Source: Planctomycetota bacterium (GTDB lineage Bacteria > Planctomycetota > UBA8742 > UBA2392). From it: a stretch of DNA of 64,000 nucleotides. The notes under the pieces were generated by a model that was given only the letters and a program-made list of their open reading frames with translations, had not been told where the DNA came from and did not search any database. How positions within the stretch are numbered: position 1 is the stretch's first letter; each line of letters opens with the position of its first letter. Shown piece by piece: positions 8,501-16,135 of the stretch. The stretch is from contig JADLAK010000101.1 in assembly GCA_020848275.1 (NCBI GenBank), forward strand, positions 25,083-89,082, given 5' to 3'. Position numbers and translations under genes: made by a program.

Positions 8501-10853
8501 TGCCCGCGATAGTGACCGCGCCGGTGAACATCAGGACGCCGGTGCTGGTGTTTGAAACCGTGGTGCCGGTCGAGGTGAAGGCAAGGTTCACGGTCGCGTT
8601 CGCCGTGCCCTGCAGGTCGAAATCCGTGACCGTCAGCGCCGCAGTAATGAATGTAACCGTGCCGCTTGCGACCTGGAGGTGGCCCAGGTTGGTGGCGCCA
8701 AGCGCTGTTACGTTGAACGTGCCCTGGAAGTTTATGATGCCGTTGTTGTTCACCGTGATGCCCGTGAACACCGTGGCGCCGGTAAAGCGCAGCGTGTTGC
8801 CGAGGGTAATGTTAAGGGTGCTTGCGCCGGGGTTGGTCGAGAAAATCGTTGTGCCTGTTCCGCCGATGAAGCCCAGTACTCCGCCAAGCTGCCCGGCGCT
8901 AGTCACCGTGATGTTGGTTCCCGTGGTGTCAAAGTTGATCGTGCCGCTGTTGTTCACCGTTACGCCCGTGAACACCGCCGCCGCGTTGTTGAGTTCCAGC
9001 GTGCCGGTTGCGGCAATGTTGAGGGCGCCGGTATTGAAAAAGGTAATTGAACCGATCACGTTGAGGGTTGTGCCCGCCGCAATCGAGACGTCGCCGGCGA
9101 GGTCGTCAACGGCGGCAAGCGTCAGGTCGGTGGTCCCGGCCCGGTTGAAGGCAACGTTACCGAGCGTGATGTTGCCTGCGCCGGTGAAATTGACGTTCGC
9201 GCCGCCGAGGGTGAGAGTGCCGCCGCTGGTCAAAGATCCCCCGGTGACGGTCAGGTCGCCGGTTATCGAACCGCCGCCGCTCAGCGCCAAGGTGCCGCCG
9301 CCGCTCTTGGCAAGTGTGGTGGCAAACGTCGCCGCGCCCGTCAGTGTGGCGTTGCCCGCGCCTGAGCGGGTCACCGCGCCCGTGGTGGTCACGCCCGCGC
9401 CGAAGGTGACGTTGGCGTTGCCGTTCATGTCCAGCGTCGCGATGCTGAGCGTATTGGCGTCAAAGGCCACAGTGTTGCCCGTGGCAACCTGCTCATTGGT
9501 GTCGATGTCGCCGGTAAGGCGGTTGGAGTTGTTCACGTTGACCGTGTTGAGGGTGCTGTCAAACACGATGCCGCCGTTGTTCGTGATCGTGACAGTGGCA
9601 AACGTGACGGTGCCGCCGCGCAGATCCAGCGCAGGGTTTGCGGTGCCAACGATCAGGCTGCCCGCACCGCCGCAGATGAAGTTGCCGTCAACACGCAGCA
9701 GCACGCCGTTGTTGATGGTCAGGTTGTTGTTGGCGTTGAGGGCGAAGATGCCGACCAGTCTCAGGTTGCCGGCAAGCACGAGGGTTGTGCCGCTGCCCAC
9801 GGTGATGTCGCCAGTGAAGTCGTTCACCGAGTCCGGAGTCAGCGTCGTTGTGGCGCTGCTGTTGAACGTGGCGTTGCCGATAGCGATGGTGCCGGAGGTA
9901 TTGAACGAGGCGGTGGTGCCGGTGATGTTGCTGCTGCCCGTGGTTACCGAGCCACTGCCGCTGACCGTGATGTCGCGGAAGTTGACGTTGAAGCCGGTGC
10001 CGTCGAGGCTGCCGCCTGAAATCGTGGCGGCGTCTCCCCCGCTGTTTCCGATGGACGAGTTTGCACCCAGGTTGACCGTGCCCGAGGTCTGGGTCAGGTT
10101 GCCGGCCATGTTGACGCCGCCTGCGAAGGTGACAGTGCCTGCGCTGCCCAACGTCAGGTTGGTGCAGTTCAGCATGTCGTTCACGGTGGTGGTATTTGCC
10201 GCCCCAACACAGTCGACCGTCGTGCCGAGGTCAACGCCGCCCGTTGTAACCATGTTGCTCTGGTTGGTGCTGTCAAAGCGCAGGGTGCCGGTGTTTGTGA
10301 GCGTCACGCCGGTAAAGTCCGCGTTGTTGTCAAAACGCATCACGCCCGAGTTGACCACTGTGCTTGCGCCAAACGTGACGGGGGCCCCGATGATGAGGGT
10401 GACGTTGGCCCCCACGGACAGGGTTGCGCCGTTGCCGATCAACAGGCTGGCGAACATGATCGTACCGTTGCCGGTTAGAGCCAGCGTGCCGCCTGCAGCG
10501 ATATCGACGTCCTGGAAGCCCGAAGTCGCCGTGGCCAGTGTGATCGTAACGCTGGCAGAACCGTCGATGTGGACATCCGGACCGCCGGGGTCTGCCGAAA
10601 TCGTGACGCTCTGGGGGCCTGCGGCATCGAAGCTCGCTAACTCACCGGCGCCACCAAAACCCGGGTAAGTCACCGGCACTGTGGGAATGGTGCTGCTTGC
10701 AATATCCCAGTCGCCGTCGTCACCGTTGGTGCCGCCCGTGGTCCAGTTGCCGTCACCGCCGCCGGGCACATAAAAGCCGTTGGCGGCGTGCAAGTCCGTC
10801 ATCAGGAAGGCCAGTAACAACGCGACGACGCAAAGACTGGGTCTCGTTAACAT
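5583..10853 (-). CDS. Giant secreted beta-repeat surface protein with C-terminal membrane anchor
   Basis: A 1756-residue protein with a cleavable signal peptide (residues 1-24, ending LHAA). Residues about 60-1180 are very rich in Gly, Thr, Asn, Val and Leu and are built from irregular 25-60 residue units with words such as GTTLNVIGSITF, VTVNNSGTINFDT and LTLGSAGTVTFAGG, the pattern of autotransporter/adhesin-type beta-helices. Residues about 1180-1700 hold longer beta-sandwich-like modules (two stretches around ITVNSIRLTFSGNN and IELTLTSIRIGIQ resemble one another). The end has an acidic linker with a Cys, a hydrophobic helix (LPLVLVLLLVAAAALGVG) and RRLRNKESM, the Cys-hydrophobic-Arg layout of C-terminal sorting signals (PEP-CTERM, MYXO-CTERM and similar), though it fits none exactly. 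GAGG precedes the ATG. Likely a cell-surface or sheath protein; no catalytic domain is visible. The gene's strong codon bias produces long false ORFs on the other strand. Confidence 0.85.
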   Translation of the reverse strand: MLTRPSLCVVALLLAFLMTDLHAANGFYVPGGGDGNWTTGGTNGDDGDWDIASSTIPTVPVTYPGFGGAGELASFDAAGPQSVTISADPGGPDVHIDGSASVTITLATATSGFQDVDIAAGGTLALTGNGTIMFASLLIGNGATLSVGANVTLIIGAPVTFGASTVVNSGVMRFDNNADFTGVTLTNTGTLRFDSTNQSNMVTTGGVDLGTTVDCVGAANTTTVNDMLNCTNLTLGSAGTVTFAGGVNMAGNLTQTSGTVNLGANSSIGNSGGDAATISGGSLDGTGFNVNFRDITVSGSGSVTTGSSNITGTTASFNTSGTIAIGNATFNSSATTTLTPDSVNDFTGDITVGSGTTLVLAGNLRLVGIFALNANNNLTINNGVLLRVDGNFICGGAGSLIVGTANPALDLRGGTVTFATVTITNNGGIVFDSTLNTVNVNNSNRLTGDIDTNEQVATGNTVAFDANTLSIATLDMNGNANVTFGAGVTTTGAVTRSGAGNATLTGAATFATTLAKSGGGTLALSGGGSITGDLTVTGGSLTSGGTLTLGGANVNFTGAGNITLGNVAFNRAGTTDLTLAAVDDLAGDVSIAAGTTLNVIGSITFFNTGALNIAATGTLELNNAAAVFTGVTVNNSGTINFDTTGTNITVTSAGQLGGVLGFIGGTGTTIFSTNPGASTLNITLGNTLRFTGATVFTGITVNNNGIINFQGTFNVTALGATNLGHLQVASGTVTFITAALTVTDFDLQGTANATVNLAFTSTGTTVSNTSTGVLMFTGAVTIAGNLENTGNGTVEIDAGGTVGGLLAQNNSIINVDGALIVTGDVTAQDNTTIDGTGFALDIAGNVSVTTTADFIAGNGTQIGGSTVTLNSTGTIQVGSVTFDRAGTTTLTYNQANYFTANFTVSDGTTLNATGNLTINGVLTVGSGAAATFDINAGNLTLTAATGTVAANGILDVGGSLTLTGTTLTVNGTLNLAGDLTETGNGTLAGAGTTSFAVVATININIDGTGTFSLTAATVAAATTVNQNGDLLLIGSVTLAGNGTWNGSGNTLGLAAAATAVTITVNTGSFAVDSFTAGNTAGADVTVVVADAGSFTIISTTVPLANAGGQNTLTLSETSTGTILITGDVTVASDDAGTQGDGGSLSITASSTVTMQGDVTIGTTGLGGADLPVDGCQLSLGGASTLILGPNAVTPTFAVGRNSILAASGSVGNEAAITLASGTAYAMTLDGGVNVGFLDIDGYDAAGLQLLANFGEVLVVTFTFNNVNFLGGTVGGTHLSVTPDLVNARGGTGVGQARFSEIHFDSDITDTGLIVTAMVVNTSSLKIANAVDDYGVGFTVTAVEAETTGVTGSIGGDNDLADEINNITWGALAQNNVVTVSNAPSNPFGVSMGLGTTQVLLIATFAAAGSDPDITVNSIRLTFSGNNIATNIENVFITFDTNLDGVGDSPFSTSQDPSGAGAFTFTGDTQVITNGTSMRMMVIGDIIGGADVDDIQVEIIDASLDVGTDVASAATGSADSGVRAIASTSGVIYAGTGNPGVQTANPGDIKSALHFNISVDADSPIELTLTSIRIGIQTNESGTNLAIDHIASLTLWQGNGDASLGGGEVLLETVDNGATANGWAETGNLVEVTFGPTNIVILPGAFQDFWVSITFTAVAVDGVPQPTYTVFIDNTAGDALNGGGTTAFQGIVNGGSINLATATPGDPLEKEDTYHDEDNSCELAAHNQGRLPLVLVLLLVAAAALGVGRRLRNKESM

Positions 10854-11077
10854 AGTTCGCCTCGCATGGCGGTCCTTGGACCGCCGTGGTCCGAATACAA
10901 CCCGTCACTCAGCCCGGAAACGAACTCGCCTCCGAAGCCAATCAATATACGAACAAAAAAGAATCGCAACGAAGTTACCCATCACGCCAACTTTGCGCAA
11001 GTATCTATCCGAAATGGGGTTTACGTGGGCGATTCAATGCAATTGGCGGGCGCTAACTCTGCCCTTTGCAATCGCGC

Positions 11078-11107
11078 AAACAAAAGGGCCGGACGATGTC
11101 CGGCCCC
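11078..11107 (-). terminator. Intrinsic terminator after the cytochrome gene
   Basis: A 9-bp GC-rich stem (GGGCCGGAC / GTCCGGCCC) with a 3-nt loop is followed on the minus strand by TTTTGTTTG. It lies about 27 nt past the stop codon of the cytochrome c' gene. Confidence 0.85.
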
Positions 11108-11132
11108 AAAACGCCAGGTTGTCTTCCTTTAG

Positions 11133-11699
11133 TTAGTCTTCCTTGGGCCGGTACTTCTTGTGGCAGCCGCCGCAGGAGCTGCCAATCTTGTCCTTGCACT
11201 TTGCGGCGTCGTCCCAACTGCTCTTCTTGGCAACCTTGGAGTATTCCTTGGCCTGCTTTTCAAGGTCGGCGGCCCAGTCCTTGTAGTCCTCGGCGTCGCG
11301 CACGTCAGCCTTGTGGAATTTCAACATCTTGGGCGCAAGTTCCGCGAGTTTGTCGGCGGCGTCACTGGCGTCTTTGCTGACTTTGGTGCGCTGGGCGGCC
11401 TTGAGTTTGTCCCACTCTTCCTGGATACCTTCCATCAGCTTTTCCATGCCTTCATCGGTAAGCCATTCTTCTTTCGCGCCGTCCTTGGTTGCATCCTTCT
11501 TGACGCCGTCCTTGGCGCCGTCCTTCGTTCCATCTTTTGTGCCGTCCTTGGCGGGAGTGTCCTTTGAAGGCGCGTCCTTGGCGCCATCCGCCGGTTTGTT
11601 GGTGTCTTTGGTCGTGGTCTGCGCCATCACGATGGAAAGCCCCACAAAGGTTCCCAACAGCACAATTATCAACGCAGGAAAAATGGACTGCCAACGCAT
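11133..11699 (-). CDS. Cytochrome c'-like monoheme protein with Lys-Asp-Gly linker
   Basis: A 188-residue exported protein: signal peptide/anchor at residues 1-26, then a lysine/aspartate/glycine/alanine-rich linker (about 30-75) made of KDG-type repeats (KDGTKDGTKDGAKDG), then a helical domain of about 110 residues. The heme motif CGGCH (C176, C179, H180) followed by KKYR sits at the very C-terminus, the hallmark of the cytochrome c'/c556 four-helix bundle family. Such proteins bind small gases or carry electrons in the periplasm; which applies here cannot be told. The linker is unusual and may let the domain reach away from the inner membrane if the signal is not cleaved. GGGAG precedes the ATG; monocistronic, with its own terminator, divergent from the kinase operon. 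Confidence 0.85.
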   Translation of the reverse strand: MRWQSIFPALIIVLLGTFVGLSIVMAQTTTKDTNKPADGAKDAPSKDTPAKDGTKDGTKDGAKDGVKKDATKDGAKEEWLTDEGMEKLMEGIQEEWDKLKAAQRTKVSKDASDAADKLAELAPKMLKFHKADVRDAEDYKDWAADLEKQAKEYSKVAKKSSWDDAAKCKDKIGSSCGGCHKKYRPKED

Positions 11700-11862
11700 G
11701 GATGAGTCTCCCGGTGAACTTCGAACCGCTGCCCTGCGCCATAATACGCGCTACAAGGCTGCCATCTAGCGTTTAAACACTCGCACAGTCAGGCAACTTT
11801 GACGTACACTATGCGCCTGCCAACATTCCGGCATATCGAACAGGCACTCCATAGAGGTTGAG

Positions 11863-12156
11863 ATGGCCGTCAAGAAACGTTCAAAGTCCGAAACCGACAG
11901 CGGTATCAAGCCGGGCATCGTCACTCAAGTCTTCGACCGCGTTCGCACCATCAAGCTGCGCCACCCGGAGTTGTCGCGCCGCGTGGATGGCCTTGAGTCC
12001 GAGATCCGCGACAAGCTCATGTCCATCAAGGACTCGATTGACGAATTTCCCAAGGTCGAGAAGGAACTGATCACGGTGCTGGTGATCAACGGCGTGCATA
12101 AAATGTGCGACGAAATCCTGATTGACGCCGATGGTGAGGCGCCCGAAGAAGCCTAG
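11863..12156 (+). CDS. Small conserved-looking protein upstream of a Ser/Thr kinase
   Basis: A 97-residue soluble protein with no recognised domain. It is basic at the N-terminus (MAVKKRSKSE), has a central amphipathic helical region (RRVDGLESEIRDKLMSIKD) and an acidic C-terminus (DADGEAPEEA). AGAGGTTG precedes the ATG. Its TAG is two bases from the ATG of the kinase gene, so the two are almost certainly co-transcribed and perhaps translationally coupled; a role as a kinase partner or substrate is an inference from that spacing only. I do not recognise the family. Confidence 0.75.
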   Translation: MAVKKRSKSETDSGIKPGIVTQVFDRVRTIKLRHPELSRRVDGLESEIRDKLMSIKDSIDEFPKVEKELITVLVINGVHKMCDEILIDADGEAPEEA

Positions 12157-12158
12157 AC

Positions 12159-13766
12159 ATGGCAACGAAGCAGGAAATGCTCATCCTCGCCCTTGCTGTC
12201 AAGCAGGGGCTCATCGACCGCACCAAGGCGCAGGAATGCGTCGACGAGCAGATGCGTCGTGAGGATGCCGGCAAGCCCGCGAACATCCTCGACATCGCCA
12301 TCGAGATGGGCATCCTGACCGCCGAGCAAGCCGAGTCGCTTACCGGTGGCATGCCCGAGCCCGCCGAGGCGCCCATGCCCGGCGGCGACAAAGTCAGCCT
12401 CGATCAGGCGCGCCTGATCAAGATCTTCGACGTTCAAAAAGAAGTCGGCCAGGGCGGCATGGCCAGCGTGTTCCTCGCCACCGACAAGCGCAACAACCAG
12501 CGCTGCGCACTGAAAGTGCTTTTCCCCAAGCACACGCGCAACAAAGTTTTCGTCGAGCGGTTCATGCTTGAGGGCAAACTGCTCAAGGAATTCGATAGTC
12601 CCAACATCGCGCGCGGCTATGAGTTCGGCGTCGCGCAAAAAGAGGGCCCGGTGCCGCTGTACTTCATGAGCATGGAATACATCAACGGCGTCAGCATCCA
12701 GGACATGCTTGACAAGGAAGGCAGCTTCCCCGAGACCAAGGCCATCCACGTCATCACTGAGGCCGCCAAGGGCCTGGCCTACATGCAGGAAAAGGGCTAC
12801 GTGCACAAGGACGTCAAGCCCGACAACATCATGTGGAACAAAGACGGCCGCGTGATGCTCGTTGACCTTGGCTTTGCAGCGCCCATCCGCGGCGACCTCA
12901 AGGGCAAGTACCTGGATGAAACCTGCGGGACGGTCCAGTACATCTCGCCCGAACAAGCCAAGGGCCAGGCCGACGTCGACATCCGCGCCGATATCTACAG
13001 CCTTGGCGCGACGCTTTACCACATGGTCATCGGCAAGCTGCCCTTTGCGGGCCAGGACCAGATGGAAATCATGTCCAAACAGGTGATGGAAAACCTCGAC
13101 GCCCACATGCTCAAGGGCGGCAAAATTTCCATGCACATGCACTACTTCATCGAAAAGATGATGGCCAAGGACCGCGACATCCGCTACCAGACCGCGCGCC
13201 AGATCGTCGATGACATCGGCGAAGTGCTCAAGGGCGCGGCTGACATGGTCTACGACCCCAGCAACGACCCGGGCAATCCCTTTGCGCTTGGCACCGGCAG
13301 CGGCCGCAACCAGCGCTCGCCGTCGGCCAGCATTCGTTCGCTGCCCGCGAACTCGACGTCCGTCCGCAACCCCATTCCCGGCGCGGGAAGTGTGCGCGCG
13401 CCCGTCGCCAACCCCGGCGGCTCAACCACCAGCATCCGCCGCCCGGTGCTGCCCGGCGGCAGCGGCGTCCACAAGAAGCCCACCGGCCAGGTCCCCGGCG
13501 CAGGCGCGCCTCGCCCGGTGCTGCCGGGAAGTTCCAGCCGCAGTGTGCCGCCCAACGGCAATTCAGGCCGCGCGCCGCTTCCTCCGGGCCAGCCGCCGCA
13601 ACGCATCACCAATATCCCCGCGCCCGCCAAACCTGCGCCGCCAGCGCCCGCCAAAGTACCTGTGGGCGGCGGCAATGGCACCACCAGCGTGCGGCTGCCC
13701 GCGCCGGGCAAGCCCGGCTCGCCGCCCAGCGTGCGTATGCCTGAAAAGCGCAAACCGGGACAGTAG
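12159..13766 (+). CDS. Hanks-type serine/threonine protein kinase
   Basis: A 535-residue soluble kinase. Residues 1-65 form a helical domain (LALAVKQGLIDRTKAQECVD, then LDIAIEMGILTAEQAESL) resembling the paired helices of MshEN-type domains; similar modules precede many planctomycetal kinases. The kinase domain (about 89-360) has the glycine loop GQGGMA (97-102), catalytic Lys119 in CALKVL, catalytic loop HKDVKPDN (216-223), a DLG in place of DFG (236-238), the activation segment GTVQYISPEQA and the structural DIYSLG. All essential residues are present, so it should be active; HKD and DLG are tolerated variants. Residues 370-535 are a low-complexity Pro/Gly/Ser/Arg tail without a transmembrane helix, so the kinase is cytosolic or tethered through partners. 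Targets unknown. Confidence 0.93.
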   Translation: MATKQEMLILALAVKQGLIDRTKAQECVDEQMRREDAGKPANILDIAIEMGILTAEQAESLTGGMPEPAEAPMPGGDKVSLDQARLIKIFDVQKEVGQGGMASVFLATDKRNNQRCALKVLFPKHTRNKVFVERFMLEGKLLKEFDSPNIARGYEFGVAQKEGPVPLYFMSMEYINGVSIQDMLDKEGSFPETKAIHVITEAAKGLAYMQEKGYVHKDVKPDNIMWNKDGRVMLVDLGFAAPIRGDLKGKYLDETCGTVQYISPEQAKGQADVDIRADIYSLGATLYHMVIGKLPFAGQDQMEIMSKQVMENLDAHMLKGGKISMHMHYFIEKMMAKDRDIRYQTARQIVDDIGEVLKGAADMVYDPSNDPGNPFALGTGSGRNQRSPSASIRSLPANSTSVRNPIPGAGSVRAPVANPGGSTTSIRRPVLPGGSGVHKKPTGQVPGAGAPRPVLPGSSSRSVPPNGNSGRAPLPPGQPPQRITNIPAPAKPAPPAPAKVPVGGGNGTTSVRLPAPGKPGSPPSVRMPEKRKPGQ

Positions 13767-13894
13767 CCGGTTGTCAGTACAAGCTATCGCCCTTCCCTAT
13801 ATCGTCGTTGTCGTTACCGGCAACTGACTACCGACAACGGGCCACGCCTTTTGATACTGGGAATTTTGACGGCTCGAAGCTTGTTCATACTCCG

Positions 13895-14986
13895 ATGACT
13901 GAAGTAATCACCGACATCCACCCAACGAAACACTGGACCAAACTCGACGATGGCCGCGTGCAGTGCGACATTTGCCCGCGCCTGTGCAAACTTGGCGAGG
14001 GCCAGCGCGGTTTTTGTTTCGTGCGCGCCAATGTCGGCGGCGAAATCGTGCTGACGACTTACGGGCGTTCCTCGGGCTTCTGCATCGACCCGATTGAAAA
14101 GAAACCGCTCAGCCATTTTCTGCCGGGCACGCCGATCCTGAGCTTCGGCACCGCGGGCTGCAACCTGGGCTGCCGCTTCTGCCAGAACTGGGACATGTCG
14201 AAGTCGCGCGAAATGGACACGCTCGCCGACCAGGCTTCGCCCGCCGCCGTGGCGCAGGCCGCCAAACAACTGGGCTGCGACAGCGTCGCGTTCACCTACA
14301 ACGACCCCGTGATCTTCCACGAATACGCCATCGATGTTGCCGACGAGTGCCGCAAACTCGGCGTCAAGGCCGTCGCCAAGACCGCGGGTTACGTCTGCGA
14401 CGCGCCGCGGCGCGAATTCTACGCGCACATGGATGCGGCGAACGTCGACCTGAAGGGATTTACGGAAAAGTTCTATCAGAAGGATTGCATCGGGCATTTG
14501 CAGCCCGTGCTGGACACGCTGGTTTATCTGCGGCACGAGACCAAGGTCTGGTTCGAGGTCACGACGCTGATTATTCCCGGCGAAAACGACAGCGACGCGG
14601 AAATTCGCGAGATGTCGCAGTGGTTCATGAAGAATCTCGGCCCTGACGTGCCGCTGCACTTCACGGCCTTTCACCCGGACTTCAAGATGACCGACAAGCC
14701 GCGCACGCCGGAAGCGACGCTGACGCGCGCGCGCAAAATCGCAATGGATGAAGGCCTGCGTTACGTCTACACCGGCAACGTCCATGACGAAGACGGCGAA
14801 AGCACGTATTGCCCCGGTTGCCGCAAGAAATTAATCGGTCGCGACTGGCACACGCTGACGGCCTGGAATTTAACCGCGGACGGCAAGTGCAAATTCTGTG
14901 CGACCCAAATCCCCGGCGTCTTCAACGCCAAACCCGGCACCTGGGGCGCCAAACGACAACCGGTGCGTCTCAATACAACGGCCTAG
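13895..14986 (+). CDS. amrS: Radical SAM protein, AmrS (AmmeMemoRadiSam system) family
   Basis: A 363-residue radical SAM enzyme related to pyruvate-formate-lyase activases. It has the cluster motif CNLGCRFC in the expected place, the family N-terminal cysteines (CDICPRLCKLGEGQRGFC), the ANVDLKGF signature and additional C-terminal CxxC pairs (CPGC and CKFC). Known AmrS genes travel with AmmeMemo partners of uncertain function; no such partner (AmrA/AmrB) is in this window. The ATG at 13895 is chosen since relatives begin just before the Cys-rich segment; an upstream in-frame start at 13808 would add 29 residues of unlikely sequence. The REP/RAYT unit starts 2 nt after its stop codon. Confidence 0.9.
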   Translation: MTEVITDIHPTKHWTKLDDGRVQCDICPRLCKLGEGQRGFCFVRANVGGEIVLTTYGRSSGFCIDPIEKKPLSHFLPGTPILSFGTAGCNLGCRFCQNWDMSKSREMDTLADQASPAAVAQAAKQLGCDSVAFTYNDPVIFHEYAIDVADECRKLGVKAVAKTAGYVCDAPRREFYAHMDAANVDLKGFTEKFYQKDCIGHLQPVLDTLVYLRHETKVWFEVTTLIIPGENDSDAEIREMSQWFMKNLGPDVPLHFTAFHPDFKMTDKPRTPEATLTRARKIAMDEGLRYVYTGNVHDEDGESTYCPGCRKKLIGRDWHTLTAWNLTADGKCKFCATQIPGVFNAKPGTWGAKRQPVRLNTTA

Positions 14987-14987
14987 A

Positions 14988-15025
14988 GAACCAGAGCCCA
15001 TCGCGTCAGCGATGGGATTGGTTCA
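14988..15025 (+). repeat. REP palindrome, copy 1 (left flank of RAYT gene)
   Basis: Perfect palindrome CCCATCGC-gtca-GCGATGGG extended by GAACCAGAG on one side and ATTGGTTC on the other, so the outer GAACC/GGTTC can pair as well. It overlaps the TGA stop codon of the transposase gene. Copies 2 and 3 carry the same AACCAGAG tag on the opposite strand. Confidence 0.9.
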
Positions 15026-15499
15026 TTGCCTGTGCAACACATAGTGCACAGCGTGGGCCAGAGAATCCGTGTCCCACAAATACCGAGTGCTTCCGCCGTC
15101 GGTCCACACAGGACGGTCGGGCAACACCAGCTTCAACTCGCGAAGGCGGCGGGTTGAATATCGTTTGAAGTCGCCAAGAATTTTGGAAACACCGACCCGT
15201 CCGTTTGCCACGACGTGCACATGGTTGGTGCGGACATTGAGCGCGCCCAAGTACCACTCACGATGAACGCAAACCTCGCGAATGGCGGCATCGACGGCAC
15301 TTCGCATGGGGTCATCAAGAATCAACGGCGGAAACCGCAACTTGGATTCGAAGTGGTGGACAAGCTTGGGGTCCGTTTCCAGTCGGGGCCAGCCATAGGC
15401 GGCAAGATCACGCGACACCGATCCACGTTCGTCACCGTGGAGCCATGTACCGTAGCAAGTATATGTAATCAAGTACGCTGCAGGATCGTTGTAACGCAT
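15023..15499 (-). CDS. REP-associated tyrosine transposase (IS200/IS605-like, RAYT)
   Basis: A 158-residue Y1 (HUH) transposase. The HUH motif is HVH in RTNHVHVVANG, and the catalytic tyrosine is in KRYSTRRLRE. The N-terminus (AAYLITYTCYGTWLHG) is typical of the family. It is bounded by two inverted REP palindromes, one overlapping its stop codon and the other 10 bp upstream of its ATG, which is the arrangement expected of a RAYT acting on REPs as single-stranded hairpins. The ATG has no good ribosome binding site, in line with low expression. Confidence 0.92.
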   Translation of the reverse strand: MRYNDPAAYLITYTCYGTWLHGDERGSVSRDLAAYGWPRLETDPKLVHHFESKLRFPPLILDDPMRSAVDAAIREVCVHREWYLGALNVRTNHVHVVANGRVGVSKILGDFKRYSTRRLRELKLVLPDRPVWTDGGSTRYLWDTDSLAHAVHYVLHRQ

Positions 15500-15507
15500 A
15501 GGGTGTT

Positions 15508-15540
15508 TATCCCATCGCTAACGCGATGGGCTCTGGTTCA
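15508..15540 (-). repeat. REP palindrome, copy 2 (right flank of RAYT gene)
   Basis: CCCATCGC-taac-GCGATGGG followed by CTCTGGTTCA; on the minus strand this reads as the same tag-plus-palindrome as copy 1. Together with copy 1 it forms an inverted pair bracketing the transposase gene. Confidence 0.9.
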
Positions 15541-15567
15541 CTCAGCCCACGCCTAAATAAGAGAGAA

Positions 15568-16002
15568 TCAACCGCCTTGGTTCTTGCGATACCAGGCGAC
15601 GAGTTCAGACAAGTCAATCTTTCCGGATGTTCTGTCCCCTTCGAATCGAAATGAAACACCATTCACGCCATACCCTGACGTAGATCGATTACCTTCCTGG
15701 TGGATTGCGCAGCCTGAAAACACGTCCCAATATCGGCCATTAACCGTAATTCGTCCGTCGGGCAGGTCTTTGGTCATTCGCTCCGGAATCTTGTACTTCT
15801 CGCGCATTAGGGCCGCAAAAGCTGCACGTTCTTCTTCGGAAAGCGATTGCTCGACGATTCTGTCGTTGTAGGGGATGTACACAGTCAACGTCTTGTCGAC
15901 CGCATCTCTTGATGGCCCGCTGTCCACGCATCCAGCAAGACCGATGACAAAGCCACAGACGAAAATCAGGATGGTGCGCATGTATTGCGTTAACGATTTC
16001 AT
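15568..16002 (-). CDS. Small lipoprotein of unknown function
   Basis: About 144 residues from the ATG at 16002 (another candidate is 15981; the longer frame to 16128 would run through REP copy 3 and is unlikely). The N-terminus (MKSLTQYMRT, then a hydrophobic run ending GLAGC) is a lipoprotein signal. The mature part is hydrophilic with a charged helix (EQSLSEEERAAFAALMREKY) and a C-terminal beta-rich segment (RITVNGRYWDVFSGC). No family recognised. GC content is lower than in neighbouring genes and it lies between two REP copies, so recent acquisition is possible. Confidence 0.65.
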   Translation of the reverse strand: MKSLTQYMRTILIFVCGFVIGLAGCVDSGPSRDAVDKTLTVYIPYNDRIVEQSLSEEERAAFAALMREKYKIPERMTKDLPDGRITVNGRYWDVFSGCAIHQEGNRSTSGYGVNGVSFRFEGDRTSGKIDLSELVAWYRKNQGG

Positions 16003-16090
16003 GCGCATCATTGTTGCATTGGGGATTGCACTGGGCCAGACCAGCCGCGTGATGAGCCATCGTGCTAGCGGAAGCTTAGCCGTGATGACA

Positions 16091-16123
16091 TCCCATCGCA
16101 GACGCGATGGGCTCTGGTTCACT
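16091..16123 (-). repeat. REP palindrome, copy 3 (solo)
   Basis: CCCATCGC-agac-GCGATGGG followed by CTCTGGTTCAC, matching copies 1 and 2 except in the 4-nt loop. It lies 13 nt past the stop codon of maf and apart from the transposase, as expected of a dispersed REP. Confidence 0.9.
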
Positions 16124-16135
16124 GGCACCGCCGGT

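Noticed and set aside
8188..10668. 826-codon open frame on the plus strand across the giant surface protein gene
   Set aside because: It is the antisense shadow of the Gly/Thr/Val-rich repeats; its product is Val/Pro/Ala/Ser-rich low complexity, without a ribosome binding site or any domain.
11480..11620. CRISPR-like or tandem repeat array
   Set aside because: The repeats are in-frame Lys-Asp-Gly codons of the cytochrome linker, without spacers.
13768..13850. Another word-type inverted repeat downstream of the kinase gene (GTTGTCG...CGACAAC)
   Set aside because: Arms are short and could be chance; left out of the feature list for lack of support.
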